A stretch of 64,000 nucleotides of DNA. Origin: Myxococcales bacterium (GTDB lineage: Bacteria; Myxococcota; Myxococcia; Myxococcales; Myxococcaceae). Position 1 is the stretch's first letter, and every line of letters begins with the position of its first letter. The position numbers and the translations under genes are program-made. Location: assembly GCA_030681895.1 (NCBI GenBank), contig JAUXRI010000029.1, positions 1 through 64,000 of the forward strand. Direction: 5' to 3'. The notes below the pieces were generated by a model that saw only the letters and a program-made list of their open reading frames with translations, did no database searches and was not told where the DNA came from. Below, piece by piece: positions 10,519-21,403 of the stretch.

Positions 10519-10560
10519 CGACGCCCGGCCCTCTCACGAGGTGCCCGGGCGTCGTCGTTT
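10519..10560 (+). terminator. Hairpin terminator after the tandem metalloprotease genes
   Basis: A perfect 10-bp stem (CGACGCCCGG at 10519-10528 with CCGGGCGTCG at 10545-10554) encloses a 16-nt loop and is followed by TCGTTT. It starts 20 nt after the stop codon of the second protease. The T tract is short, so termination may be partial. Confidence 0.6.
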
Positions 10561-10563
10561 CTG

Positions 10564-11640
10564 GTGCCCAACGGGACCTTCCTCCCGGGGCTCGCCGTCG
10601 ATAGAACGAACCTCGTGCATCTGCCTCCGCGGCAGCTCGACCTGTTCAGGGCCCCGGCGTCCCGGCAGGCGGTGCTCCACGAAAAGCCGGCGACCCTCGC
10701 GAAGGCGGGCGATGCGCACCCGGTTGCTGCCAGGGCTCACGCCAACGCGCCGGAGGCTCCGTCGAAGCCTCGCGACGTCGAGCTTCGTGACACCGCGGGG
10801 GCCAACTCGCCGCGACAGGAGGCACGTCGGCCTGCACCTGCGTTGGAGACCGCCGCCGCGACTCCTGCGAGAGCTCGGGACGGCCACTCGGCGACTCCAG
10901 GCACCAAGAAGGGCCAGACACCTGAGCCCGTGCCGCCCCCCGCGCCCCCGAGCCGCCAGCAGGCCCTCGGGGCCGCTCGCGTCCTGGCGCACCAGGTCGC
11001 CGCGTTGCTCGGCTCCGACGTCAAGGTGCTGCTCTCCGTGCACGACAACCGCAGCACGATGATCAGCTTTCGCCGGGAGCCACCGCTGCTCCGGCTGCGC
11101 GTGCACCACCTCTTCCTCGAAGCGCCGCACGCGGTCGTCGAAGCCATCGCCGACTACGCCGGGCGTGGAAAGCGAGCCGCGGGCAAGCTCCTCGACGAGT
11201 ACATCGCCGAGCGGCAGGAGCGCATTCGCGCGGAAGCGCGGCGAGCGTCGGCGCTGAGCACGCGTGGCGCGTGCTTCGATCTCGCCGAGGTCTTCGATCG
11301 CCTCAATCAGCTCTACTTCCAGGACACGATTCGCGCGCGCATCGGCTGGGGGCGCAACGCCAGGCGCGGCCGCCGCAAGTCGATTCGGCTCGGGGTCTAC
11401 GATCACCGCGCCCGCGAGATTCGGGTGCACCCGGCGCTCGACCGCCCAGACGTTCCCCTCTTCTTCGTCGAGTACATCGTGTTTCACGAGATGCTCCACC
11501 AGGTCTTCCCCAGCGCCCGCGACTCGGGCCGCCACGTGCATCACCCGCGTGCGTTCCGCGACCGCGAGCGGGCGTTTCCCCGGTATGCCGCGGCGCTCGC
11601 CTGGGAGAAGGAACACCTGCACGCCTTGCTGCGACGGTGA
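10564..11640 (+). CDS. SprT-like zinc metalloprotease with N-terminal QLDLF motif
   Basis: Up to 358 residues from a GTG at 10564. The C-terminal third is a SprT-like domain: FDLAEVFDRLNQLYF, then IRVHP, and the active-site motif HEMLH at 308-312 (His308, Glu309, His312) followed by a His-rich segment that can give the third zinc ligand. The first 130 residues are Ala/Pro/Arg-rich and look disordered. Near the start is QLDLF (residues 24-28), which fits the consensus for beta sliding-clamp binding (QL[SD]LF). SprT/SPRTN family proteases act on DNA-bound proteins in eukaryotes; bacterial members are poorly known. No ribosome site precedes GTG 10564; GTG 10615 is an alternative start that keeps QLDLF. 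It sits directly after the terminator of the previous operon. Confidence 0.7.
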   Translation: MPNGTFLPGLAVDRTNLVHLPPRQLDLFRAPASRQAVLHEKPATLAKAGDAHPVAARAHANAPEAPSKPRDVELRDTAGANSPRQEARRPAPALETAAATPARARDGHSATPGTKKGQTPEPVPPPAPPSRQQALGAARVLAHQVAALLGSDVKVLLSVHDNRSTMISFRREPPLLRLRVHHLFLEAPHAVVEAIADYAGRGKRAAGKLLDEYIAERQERIRAEARRASALSTRGACFDLAEVFDRLNQLYFQDTIRARIGWGRNARRGRRKSIRLGVYDHRAREIRVHPALDRPDVPLFFVEYIVFHEMLHQVFPSARDSGRHVHHPRAFRDRERAFPRYAAALAWEKEHLHALLRR

Positions 11641-11888
11641 GTTCGCTGGCGCGCGCTCGGACGGCTTCGTCAACGACGTGTCGTGGACCGTGCCCGCGAA
11701 GGCGAGGTAAGCGAGTCCGACCGCCAGCACCGACTCGGGAGCAGTGGCCGCTTCGGTGCGCGCCTGCTCGGTCACGAACGGTCAGTCAGGCCTCAAGTCC
11801 TCGCCACTGCTGACCGTCACGGCCTTGTGACGCAGCACGTGATGAGTGCTTGATGACTCGTCTCGATACGTTCGGTAAGCGCGCGCAT

Positions 11889-13319
<1,431 letters not shown>

Positions 13320-13383
13320 GCGGGGCAGTGAGGGCCGTCGCAGGATTCATCACGAAGAGAGGCTTCATCGAGATGTGAAGGTC

Positions 13384-13417
13384 CTCGTCGCGTGTGCGGT
13401 CTCGTCGCGTGTGCGGT
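13384..13417. repeat. Exact 17-bp tandem duplication between two convergent genes
   Basis: CTCGTCGCGTGTGCGGT occurs at 13384-13400 and again, without a gap, at 13401-13417; a third partial copy (CTCGCG) follows. It lies between the end of pyk and the end of the convergent REC-EAL gene. No hairpin or coding role is visible. Confidence 0.8.
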
Positions 13418-13471
13418 CTCGCGCGGCGGGACCGGTGCGAGGCCAACCCGCCGACGCCTCCGCGCCCGGCG

Positions 13472-14602
13472 CTATGCCGCGCGCAGGAGCACCACGCTCA
13501 CCTCATGAAACGGCGGGCCGGGCCGCGCGAAGAAGTACCCCTGCATCCAATCGACCCCGAGCGACGACAACACGGCGCGTTCGGCATCGGTCTCGATCGC
13601 CTCGGCGATCACCTGGCTGCCGAGTTGCTTCGCGAGCTCGAGCATCGCGGCCACCACCAGCTGCTGGCCATGCGAGCCGGGCAGCCCGCGCACCAACGAG
13701 CCATCGAGCTTCACGAAGTCGGGCTCGACGTGCGCGAAGGTGGACAGGCCCGAGTAGCCCGCGCCCAGATCGTCGACCGCGAGCCTGAAGCCGAGGCTGC
13801 GCAGCGCGAAGAGCTTCGAGGCCAGGGCGTCGACGTCTTCGAGGCTGGCCCGCTCGGTGATCTCGAGCACGACCCGTCTCGCGATTCGGCTCAACGCCGC
13901 GTCGGGCGAGACGAGGTGTGGATCGTCGAGGTCGCTGGGGTGCACGTTGACGAACAGCAGGGCGTCAGCCGGAAGCGCGGCTGCGTCGCGCGCCGCGGTG
14001 TCACGCACCTTGCGGCCCAGCTCCCAGAGGCGGCCCGTGAGCTCCGCGGTCTTGATGAGGTCGAGCGCGTCGCTCGCGCCCTCGCGGCAGCGCACCAACG
14101 CCTCCCACGCGACCGTCCGGTGCTCGGCCATGCCGACGATCGGCTGGTAGGCCATGTGGAGCGTCGCGAGCGAGCGGTCGAACTTCTCGTGCAGGTGAAT
14201 CGGCGCGTTCGACGATCGTGAACGCACGGCCGCTCTGACGGCGTCGATCAACACGTCGACCTCGAACGGCTTCTGCAACATGCGAAGTGCCCGGTGCTCG
14301 ATGGCCTGAATCGCGGCCTCGATGGTCGGCTGGCCAGTCATGAGCAGCACCGGAATCGCAGCGTCGTGCGAGCGAATCGCCTTCAGCAGCTGCACTCCAT
14401 CGACCTGCGGCATGCGCACGTCACTCACCACCGCGTCGAAGCGGCCAGCCTTGAGCCTATCGAGCACCCGGGTCGGGTCCGACAGCGCCTCGACGGTGAA
14501 GCCCGCGTGTCTCAAGACCGCAGAGCAGACGCGCAAGAAGAGGTCGTCGTCATCGACGACCAGAATGGTGCCGGGGCAGGGGGCTGTCAGGTGATCCGGC
14601 AT
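13472..14602 (-). CDS. Response regulator with c-di-GMP phosphodiesterase output (REC-EAL)
   Basis: 376 residues. Residues 11-125 are a receiver domain: acidic pocket Asp17/Asp18, phosphoacceptor Asp61 in VVSDVRMP, Thr89, Lys111. Residues 145-375 are an EAL domain that would hydrolyse c-di-GMP to pGpG. Catalytic landmarks are the EAL signature at 167-169, FVNVHP, LEITE, Asp277/Asp278 in DDLGAG, Lys299 in KLD, AEAIE around 334-337 and the QGYFFARP end. All appear intact, so an active enzyme is expected. No DNA-binding domain is present. The ATG at 14602 has GGAG upstream; a longer reading to 14638 adds 12 residues without a better site. No cognate kinase is adjacent; a GAF histidine kinase lies about 11 kb away. 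It is transcribed divergently from the carboxylase gene. Confidence 0.9.
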   Translation of the reverse strand: MPDHLTAPCPGTILVVDDDDLFLRVCSAVLRHAGFTVEALSDPTRVLDRLKAGRFDAVVSDVRMPQVDGVQLLKAIRSHDAAIPVLLMTGQPTIEAAIQAIEHRALRMLQKPFEVDVLIDAVRAAVRSRSSNAPIHLHEKFDRSLATLHMAYQPIVGMAEHRTVAWEALVRCREGASDALDLIKTAELTGRLWELGRKVRDTAARDAAALPADALLFVNVHPSDLDDPHLVSPDAALSRIARRVVLEITERASLEDVDALASKLFALRSLGFRLAVDDLGAGYSGLSTFAHVEPDFVKLDGSLVRGLPGSHGQQLVVAAMLELAKQLGSQVIAEAIETDAERAVLSSLGVDWMQGYFFARPGPPFHEVSVVLLRAA

Positions 14603-14776
14603 CGGAGGCTCCAGGGTGATGGGCGCTGTTCTGAGCAAGGCGGGTGCCGCGAAGTTCGCCAGTGCTCTCGCGGGCCTGTGTGGCCATGGCGGGAGTCACC
14701 CACCCCGCCCGAGTGCCGTCAGACCCCTACGGAATGTCGATCGTCGTCCCTCGCAGCGCGTGCTAGGGCGCGCGCC

Positions 14777-16339
<1,563 letters not shown>

Positions 16340-16362
16340 GCCGCTGGTAGAACCCATGGGCC

Positions 16363-16938
16363 ATGACCCGGCCCCAACAGCACGTCGCCATCTGGGTCGC
16401 GGGAGCGCTGCTCCTGGTGGGCCTTCCGCTCGTGTTGCCGACCGAGGTCGTCTTCGTGCTCGTCGGCGTGGCCTGGGGTGTGGCCGTCGTCAGCTTCATC
16501 GCGAGGGGCCGGTACGGGCGCGCGAGAGGTCTGCTCGCCCAGAAGAAGTACGAGGCTGCCTTCGACGAGCTGCTGGCCTTCGAGCAACAGGTGACGCGTG
16601 AAGCGTGGCGCCGGCACCTGGCGTTCCTCTATGCCGGCTTTCGCACCTCAGACCCGGTCGCGCTCGCGCGCGGCTACCAGGGCGTGGTGCGACTCGAGCA
16701 GGGCCGCCTGGCCGAGGCCGAGGTGCTGCTGAAGTCGGCGTTGGAACAAGACCCCGACTACAGCGTGCCGTGGGCGAACCGCGCCATCGTGGCGGCGAGC
16801 CTCGGCGACGAAGCGCGCGCGCGGTCCCACGTCGAGACGGCGAAGTCGCTCGGCTTCACCGACCCAGGGCTCGACACGGCGGTCGCGCAGGCCCTCCAGA
16901 CGTTCCGCGCGGCCGCAGCTCCCAAAGGCACTCCATGA
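16363..16938 (+). CDS. Membrane-anchored TPR-like protein
   Basis: 191 residues. Two closely spaced hydrophobic segments (about 10-27 and 28-46) form a hairpin anchor, followed by a helical soluble part with TPR-like repeats (GVVRLEQGRLAEAEVLLKSALEQDPDYSVPWANRAIVAASLGDEARARSH). It probably acts as a protein-interaction scaffold at the inner membrane. It overlaps the next gene by ATGA, so translational coupling with the SixA-like phosphatase and the CHAD protein is likely. The pccB stop is 23 nt upstream, so it may belong to the same transcript. No specific family name can be given. Confidence 0.65.
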   Translation: MTRPQQHVAIWVAGALLLVGLPLVLPTEVVFVLVGVAWGVAVVSFIARGRYGRARGLLAQKKYEAAFDELLAFEQQVTREAWRRHLAFLYAGFRTSDPVALARGYQGVVRLEQGRLAEAEVLLKSALEQDPDYSVPWANRAIVAASLGDEARARSHVETAKSLGFTDPGLDTAVAQALQTFRAAAAPKGTP

Positions 16939-17393
16939 AGCTCTTCCTCATTCGCCACGCCATCGCCGAAGACGGTGACGATGACGACGGGCGCCCGCTC
17001 AGCACGAAAGGCGCCAAGCGCTTCGCCGAGGTGGTGAAGACGCTGCGCGCGCTCGACGTTCGGTTCGACCTGGTGCTCCACAGCCCGAAGCTCAGGGCCG
17101 TGCAGACGGCCGAGCTGCTCCACACGCTGGTCGACGGCTCGTTCGAGGTGACGCCGTTGCTGGCCGAGCCTCCGTCGCGCGCGCTCCTCGAGGCCTGCTC
17201 GGGCGGCTCGGTGGCGCTGGTGGGACACGAGCCCTCGTTGTCGGCGCTGCTGAGCTGGCTCGTGCTGGGCAAGCCGTCGGCGGGCCGGTTCGAGCTGAAG
17301 AAGGGCGCAGTGGCGTGTCTCGAAGGCGAGGCCGAGGCCGGAGGAATGACGCTCGTCTGGTTGCTGCCGCCGAAGCTCGCGAGAGCGCGCTGA
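16935..17393 (+). CDS. sixA: SixA-like histidine phosphatase
   Basis: 152 residues, matching short SixA-type members of the histidine phosphatase superfamily. The phosphate-accepting motif LIRHA is at residues 5-9 (His8), followed by RPLSTKGAKR, the second Arg in HSPKLRAVQTAELL, and the second catalytic His in LVGHEPSL. In E. coli SixA dephosphorylates a phosphohistidine on a phosphotransfer protein; the substrate here is unknown. Its ATG overlaps the preceding stop (ATGA), and its own TGA overlaps the next ATG (TGATG). The unit with a CHAD protein suggests a role in phosphate or polyphosphate-linked control (inference). Confidence 0.85.
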   Translation: MKLFLIRHAIAEDGDDDDGRPLSTKGAKRFAEVVKTLRALDVRFDLVLHSPKLRAVQTAELLHTLVDGSFEVTPLLAEPPSRALLEACSGGSVALVGHEPSLSALLSWLVLGKPSAGRFELKKGAVACLEGEAEAGGMTLVWLLPPKLARAR

Positions 17394-18052
17394 TGCGAGT
17401 GGATGAACGAGTCGAGGAGCTTCGCCGCTGGCTCGCGGTCGCTCGTGACGGGCTCTCGCCCGAGGCCGTGCACGAGGTGCGTGTGACGGGGCGGCGGGTG
17501 CGCGCGTTCCTCATGTTGGGCGGACACCACGTGCTGGTCGACGATCTGCGCTGGCTGGTGGGCTCGCTCGGCCGCCTCAGAGACCTCGACGTCGCGCTCG
17601 AGCTGCCGGTCGCGGCGCCGGGGCCGTTTCAGGCGTGGCTGGTCGCCGAACGAAGCGCGGAAGCCGAGGAGGCGGCGCGGCTGCTCGCGCGCCCGAGGGT
17701 CGAGGCCCTCGTGATGGCCCTCGGCCGGGTTCCACGGGTTTCGAAGCGGCGCGCGCACAGAGCACTCGCGCGGCTCGACGCGAACCTGATCGAGGCCCAG
17801 GAGACGGCGTGGCGAGACGTCACCATCGACCGCTTGCACGAGCTGCGAAAGGCCGTGCGTCGCACGCGGTATGCACTCGAGTGGCTCGGAGAAGACGAGT
17901 CGGCGCTGCAGCGAACGCAGGCGCTCGTGGGCGAGGCGTGCGACCTGAAGCTGCTGGAGCGGTTGCTCCTCGAGTTCGGCCACCCGGCTGCCGCCCGATG
18001 CGTCGAACGTGCGCTCGAAGTCGTCGTGCCGGCGCTCGCGGCCATGCGGTGA
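17393..18052 (+). CDS. CHAD domain protein
   Basis: 219 residues, almost entirely one CHAD domain: an alpha-helical fold with conserved basic residues that binds polyphosphate in characterised members. The two symmetrical His/Arg-rich helices are visible as EAVHEVRVTGRRVRAFLML near the start and LHELRKAVRRTRYALEWL in the second half, with LGRLRDLDV between them. Its ATG overlaps the stop of the SixA-like gene. No CYTH domain is attached. A polyphosphate-granule or polyphosphate-sensing role is plausible, but the ligand is not proven by sequence. Confidence 0.85.
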   Translation: MRVDERVEELRRWLAVARDGLSPEAVHEVRVTGRRVRAFLMLGGHHVLVDDLRWLVGSLGRLRDLDVALELPVAAPGPFQAWLVAERSAEAEEAARLLARPRVEALVMALGRVPRVSKRRAHRALARLDANLIEAQETAWRDVTIDRLHELRKAVRRTRYALEWLGEDESALQRTQALVGEACDLKLLERLLLEFGHPAAARCVERALEVVVPALAAMR

Positions 18053-18075
18053 GCGCCTGACGCAGCCTCAGCGCC

Positions 18076-18647
18076 TCAGCGCCCGAGGTCGCTCAACCAC
18101 GCTGGGAAGTCGGGGTTCTCCTCCACGCGCAACGAGTACAGCGGTCGAGCAGAGACGTCGGCGGTCACCTGTCGAAGACACCCGCGGCGCCGCTCGTCGA
18201 GATGCCACTCGGTGAGCTCGTTCCGGAAGTCAGGAATCGAGAGGCCTGAGCAGGTGCCTTCGAAGCCCAGCGCCTCCCACGCGAGCTGCGCGGCGGTCTC
18301 CAGCGTGCGCGCGTCACCCTCATTCGTCACGACGGCGAACGGCAGGAGCAGCAGGGTCGCGAGGTGCCGCGTAGGAGGCGCTGCCTGCCTCGAGGCCGGG
18401 TGCAGGACCTCGGCTGGACGAAGACAGCTCGGATGAAAATGCGCGTCGTCGATCCATGCCAGCTCGGTGCCCGTGCGCAGGTCCAGCAGGGTCACGCTCG
18501 TGCCTTCCGCGATCGCGACGTGCAACCGTCGTCAGCGCCGATGGGCAGCTCGAGCGTGAACGAGCGCTCGTCGTCGAACGAGACGTCGCTGTCGAACAGC
18601 CAGCGCCAGAACTCTGGAGCCCGAAGGCGGTCCCAGTCAGCGTCCAT
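18076..18647 (-). pseudogene. Hypothetical protein gene interrupted by a single frameshift
   Basis: From ATG 18647 the minus strand encodes MDADWDRLRAPEFWRWLFDS and continues sensibly to ELPIGADDG (residue 41), after which this frame reaches a stop about ten codons later. The neighbouring frame picks up exactly there with LHVAIAEGTSVTLLDLR and runs 149 residues to 18076. Adding one base near 18524-18528 joins the two into one protein of about 190 residues. The gene is therefore either frameshifted in the strain or carries a sequencing error in a short G/T stretch. I do not recognise the family; the C-terminal part is rich in Trp, Asp and Arg, with no signal peptide. It sits 51 nt after the haem lipoprotein gene on the same strand. 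Confidence 0.6.
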
Positions 18648-18698
18648 GGGCTAGCACGGCTGATGCCTGGCCGTGGGACCGCCGATGAAGGCGAGCCG

Positions 18699-19625
18699 TC
18701 AGGGGCCAGTCGTGATGCGACCCGGCGCACCCATGTCGCCGCGCTCGGTGTGACAGAGGTTGCAGTCACCGCTCATCTGCGGCGTGCGCATCGTGGAGAT
18801 CACCACACCGTTGCGCTTCACGCGCGCCGTGTACGGCAGCCAGTTCGGCGTCGTGCTGCCGGTGTTGTAGAAGTTCCCCGAGCCGGCTCGTGGTGACATC
18901 GTGAGCTTCACCGCGCCGGCGCCATCGAGGATCTCGATCGTCACGCCAGCGGGCGTCTGGTCGAGGCAGCCGTCCTTCTCGTTCAGGCCCGGGAAGATGG
19001 TGCCCGCGAAGAAGTACACGCGTCGGAGTTCGCTCTGACCCTGCGGGTTCTGCCCCTTGAAGTTCTCACCGGCGTGACAGGCCCGACAGGCCATGCCCGG
19101 GTTCATGTCGCCGCTGCCCTGGTAGCGATTGGTCCACGTGCGGTTCGACTGGCACGTCAGCGTCGCCACCCCACCATCGCCCGCTACCGTTCCGCAGCTG
19201 CCCATCGGCGCGCCGGCGTTGATCCACGTTTCGTAGGTGGCGAGCTCCGCGACCGGAAGGCCTGCAGGAGGCATCGACGAAATCGGGTCTCTCATGCGGG
19301 TGAGGCTGCGCATCGCGTAGGTGCCACCCAATGGAGACGGCGCCGTCAGCTCGGCGTACGAGGTCAGTGGCATCGTCGCGCCCGCCGTGGGCGGGGCGCC
19401 GTGGCACGACACGCAGCGCGTTCGCATCAGGGTGGCGATGTCGCAGGGCAGGCCCGAGAGGCCACCATCGAACGCCGCCGTGGTGCCGCCACCGGTTCCT
19501 GCAGCACCTCCACCGGCGCTTCCTCCCGCGCTGGCGCCACTGTCTGCGTTGGTCGCGGGCAGCTCACCGCACGCAAACGCACCACTCACCACGACGAGGA
19601 CCAGCGACAGCTGAAGACGCGACAT
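18699..19625 (-). CDS. Tri-haem c-type cytochrome-like lipoprotein
   Basis: 308 residues. Signal peptide with lipobox GAFAC (lipidated Cys19), then a Gly/Ser/Ala-rich flexible linker to about residue 57. Three haem-attachment motifs CxxCH are present: CVSCH 71-75, CRACH 180-184 and CNLCH 288-292. The protein is thus predicted to carry three c-type haems while tethered to a membrane. The N-terminal part resembles planctomycete/myxobacterial cytochrome-like domains (TRCVSCHG followed by SSMPPAG). Additional Cys residues at 61, 144, 158 and 220 may form disulphides. Electron transfer is the family expectation; partners are unknown and no cytochrome maturation genes are nearby. It is the last intact gene of a run of minus-strand lipoproteins. 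Confidence 0.75.
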   Translation of the reverse strand: MSRLQLSLVLVVVSGAFACGELPATNADSGASAGGSAGGGAAGTGGGTTAAFDGGLSGLPCDIATLMRTRCVSCHGAPPTAGATMPLTSYAELTAPSPLGGTYAMRSLTRMRDPISSMPPAGLPVAELATYETWINAGAPMGSCGTVAGDGGVATLTCQSNRTWTNRYQGSGDMNPGMACRACHAGENFKGQNPQGQSELRRVYFFAGTIFPGLNEKDGCLDQTPAGVTIEILDGAGAVKLTMSPRAGSGNFYNTGSTTPNWLPYTARVKRNGVVISTMRTPQMSGDCNLCHTERGDMGAPGRITTGP

Positions 19626-19709
19626 CAGAGGACTCCCACGGCAGGCCCGGCCGACCCGTCCAATAACCGAATGAGAGACCTTCGTGAACCCTGATGGTTC
19701 ACATCGCGC

Positions 19710-20636
19710 TCAGGGGCCGCCGTCGTTTCCTGCGTCGAGGCCCCCATCAGGCAGCACCACGGGAGCGGGGGTGAACGGCGGAGGGTCGAACCGGCCCGTG
19801 CGCCTGCCGGTGAAGCCCGTCTCGAACGTGAGGGTCGCTCCGACGAGCAGCGGGCCGAACGCACACCCGCCCGCCCAGCCGAGGAAGACCTTGCCGTCCG
19901 CGATGCCCTCGACTGCAGCGCCCGGAGGCACCACGCGCCGGGTGATCATCTTCGGCGCGCAGCTGAACGGAACCCCGGCGTCGGCGAGCCCACCGTCAGG
20001 CAACACGCCGGCGTCGACCCGGACGCCCGCGTCGACCACGCCGGCATCGAGGGCGCAGGGGGCGTTCTGGGGGGTCCGCCCTTCGATGGTCGTCTCGAGC
20101 CGTTCGCCTGTGCGTGAGAACCGGCCGCCAGCGAGGGAGACCGCGAGCGCAACACAGCCCTGGCTCCCGCCGCCCTGCGCGCCGAGGCCGAGCAGGAACT
20201 GGTCGCCCTGGGCGTGGTCGACGAGCCCGCTGAGCGACTCCGCCGACCGGCCTGCCGGGAGCACGTGCACCGTGTCGTTCACGACGGCGAGCTGCTGCAG
20301 GTCGAGCCGGTTCGCGCCGAGGTTCGGCTGGGTGATGGCCGTCTTCGCCCAGAACGCTTCACTGGGGCACTTCACCTCGGGCTTCGCGCAGAACGCGGTG
20401 AGGTCGAGCGTCGTCGGCTGACCATTCACCATGCCGAAGTCGACGACGCCGCCGTACCCGGTCTGCGTCACCTCGCGCACGGCCCCGCCGACATCGAGCT
20501 TGATGGTGAGCCGGTCGTCGTAGGTGAGCTCGTAGTTGCCGCTCACGTCGCGTGGGTCGGGCTGCCCGGGAGCAGGGCCGCCACCGCCACCACATGACGC
20601 CAACACCAGCGCGACGGCGAGCCGAGCTCGGAACAT
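19710..20636 (-). CDS. Lipoprotein with Asp-Ala-Gly-rich spacer, unknown function
   Basis: 308 residues. Lipobox VLASC gives a lipidated Cys15 followed by five Gly. Residues from about 30 to 200 form a probably beta-rich domain starting DVSGNYELTYDDRLTIKL; then comes a DAG-repeat spacer (LDAGVVDAGVRVDAG), a second small domain with two Cys, and an Asp/Gly-rich end. A GGAGGGAG ribosome site lies six nt before ATG 20636. It starts only 21 nt after the previous lipoprotein stops, so the two are probably one operon. DAG spacers of this type are common in myxobacterial lipoproteins. No enzymatic motif is visible. Confidence 0.7.
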   Translation of the reverse strand: MFRARLAVALVLASCGGGGGPAPGQPDPRDVSGNYELTYDDRLTIKLDVGGAVREVTQTGYGGVVDFGMVNGQPTTLDLTAFCAKPEVKCPSEAFWAKTAITQPNLGANRLDLQQLAVVNDTVHVLPAGRSAESLSGLVDHAQGDQFLLGLGAQGGGSQGCVALAVSLAGGRFSRTGERLETTIEGRTPQNAPCALDAGVVDAGVRVDAGVLPDGGLADAGVPFSCAPKMITRRVVPPGAAVEGIADGKVFLGWAGGCAFGPLLVGATLTFETGFTGRRTGRFDPPPFTPAPVVLPDGGLDAGNDGGP

Positions 20637-20657
20637 GAGTGCTCCCTCCAGCTGCTC

Positions 20658-21281
20658 TTAGAAGAAGGTCGGTGCCTTCGCGCCGAGGATGATGGCCGGC
20701 TGAGAGTCGTAGTCGATCAGCAGGCGCTGCGGCGGGGGCGGCATGTCCGGGAGCACGAGCACCACACGGGTCCGCACCGAGGCAGGCTGACGCGCGTCGA
20801 TCTTCGACTTCATCGCGTCGAGCGCTGCGCCTGACAACGTCACCGTCTTCGGCAGCGAGGTCAGCGACTCCTTCTCGGCGACGAGCTGGCCGTTGACGCT
20901 CAGCTGCGCCGAGGTGACGCGGGTCGCGAGGTCGAGCGGCGTGCTCGTCGCGGCGTCGGTGAAGGCGAGCCGCTTCACGGTCAGCTCGATGCGCTGCACG
21001 AGCGCGGTCGCGGCCTTGAGGTCGGGAATGTTCGTGTAGTCCTCGGCGCGAATCACCGGCACGTCACGGTCGAACGACAGCTCACAGCCGTTGGTGACGA
21101 CCTTCGTCTGCACCGTCACTTCGCCCGAGACGATCGGCATGCCGCACGTGAAGCTGCCGAGCGCGACCTCGGTCGACCCCTTCACGGGTGGAATGCCCTT
21201 GGACTCGTCGACGCGCACCTCAGCGGCCTGTCCACACGCCCACATCGTCAGTGCCGCCACCACCCAGCTGCCTTGTCGCAT
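20658..21281 (-). CDS. Small lipoprotein, unknown function
   Basis: 207 residues with lipobox LTMWAC (lipidated Cys16). The mature part is compact and beta-rich (VQRIELTVKRLAF, VTSAQLSVNGQLV) with two further Cys at about 50 and 67 that may pair. GAGGAG precedes the ATG. It heads the minus-strand lipoprotein run 21281-18699 and is transcribed divergently from the pseudokinase gene, 122 nt away. It resembles in style, but not clearly in sequence, the lipoprotein at 46334. No function can be assigned. Confidence 0.65.
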   Translation of the reverse strand: MRQGSWVVAALTMWACGQAAEVRVDESKGIPPVKGSTEVALGSFTCGMPIVSGEVTVQTKVVTNGCELSFDRDVPVIRAEDYTNIPDLKAATALVQRIELTVKRLAFTDAATSTPLDLATRVTSAQLSVNGQLVAEKESLTSLPKTVTLSGAALDAMKSKIDARQPASVRTRVVLVLPDMPPPPQRLLIDYDSQPAIILGAKAPTFF

Positions 21282-21403
21282 GTCATCTCCTCGCGTCGTA
21301 TGTGCCCGCTGCGCGCTGTCGCATTCGTTGGTCAGTCGCGGTTTCAGTGTACGCTGTCAGCGGACGATTCGGCTGTTACCCAAAAACGTGTCGGCCCGCA
21401 CCA

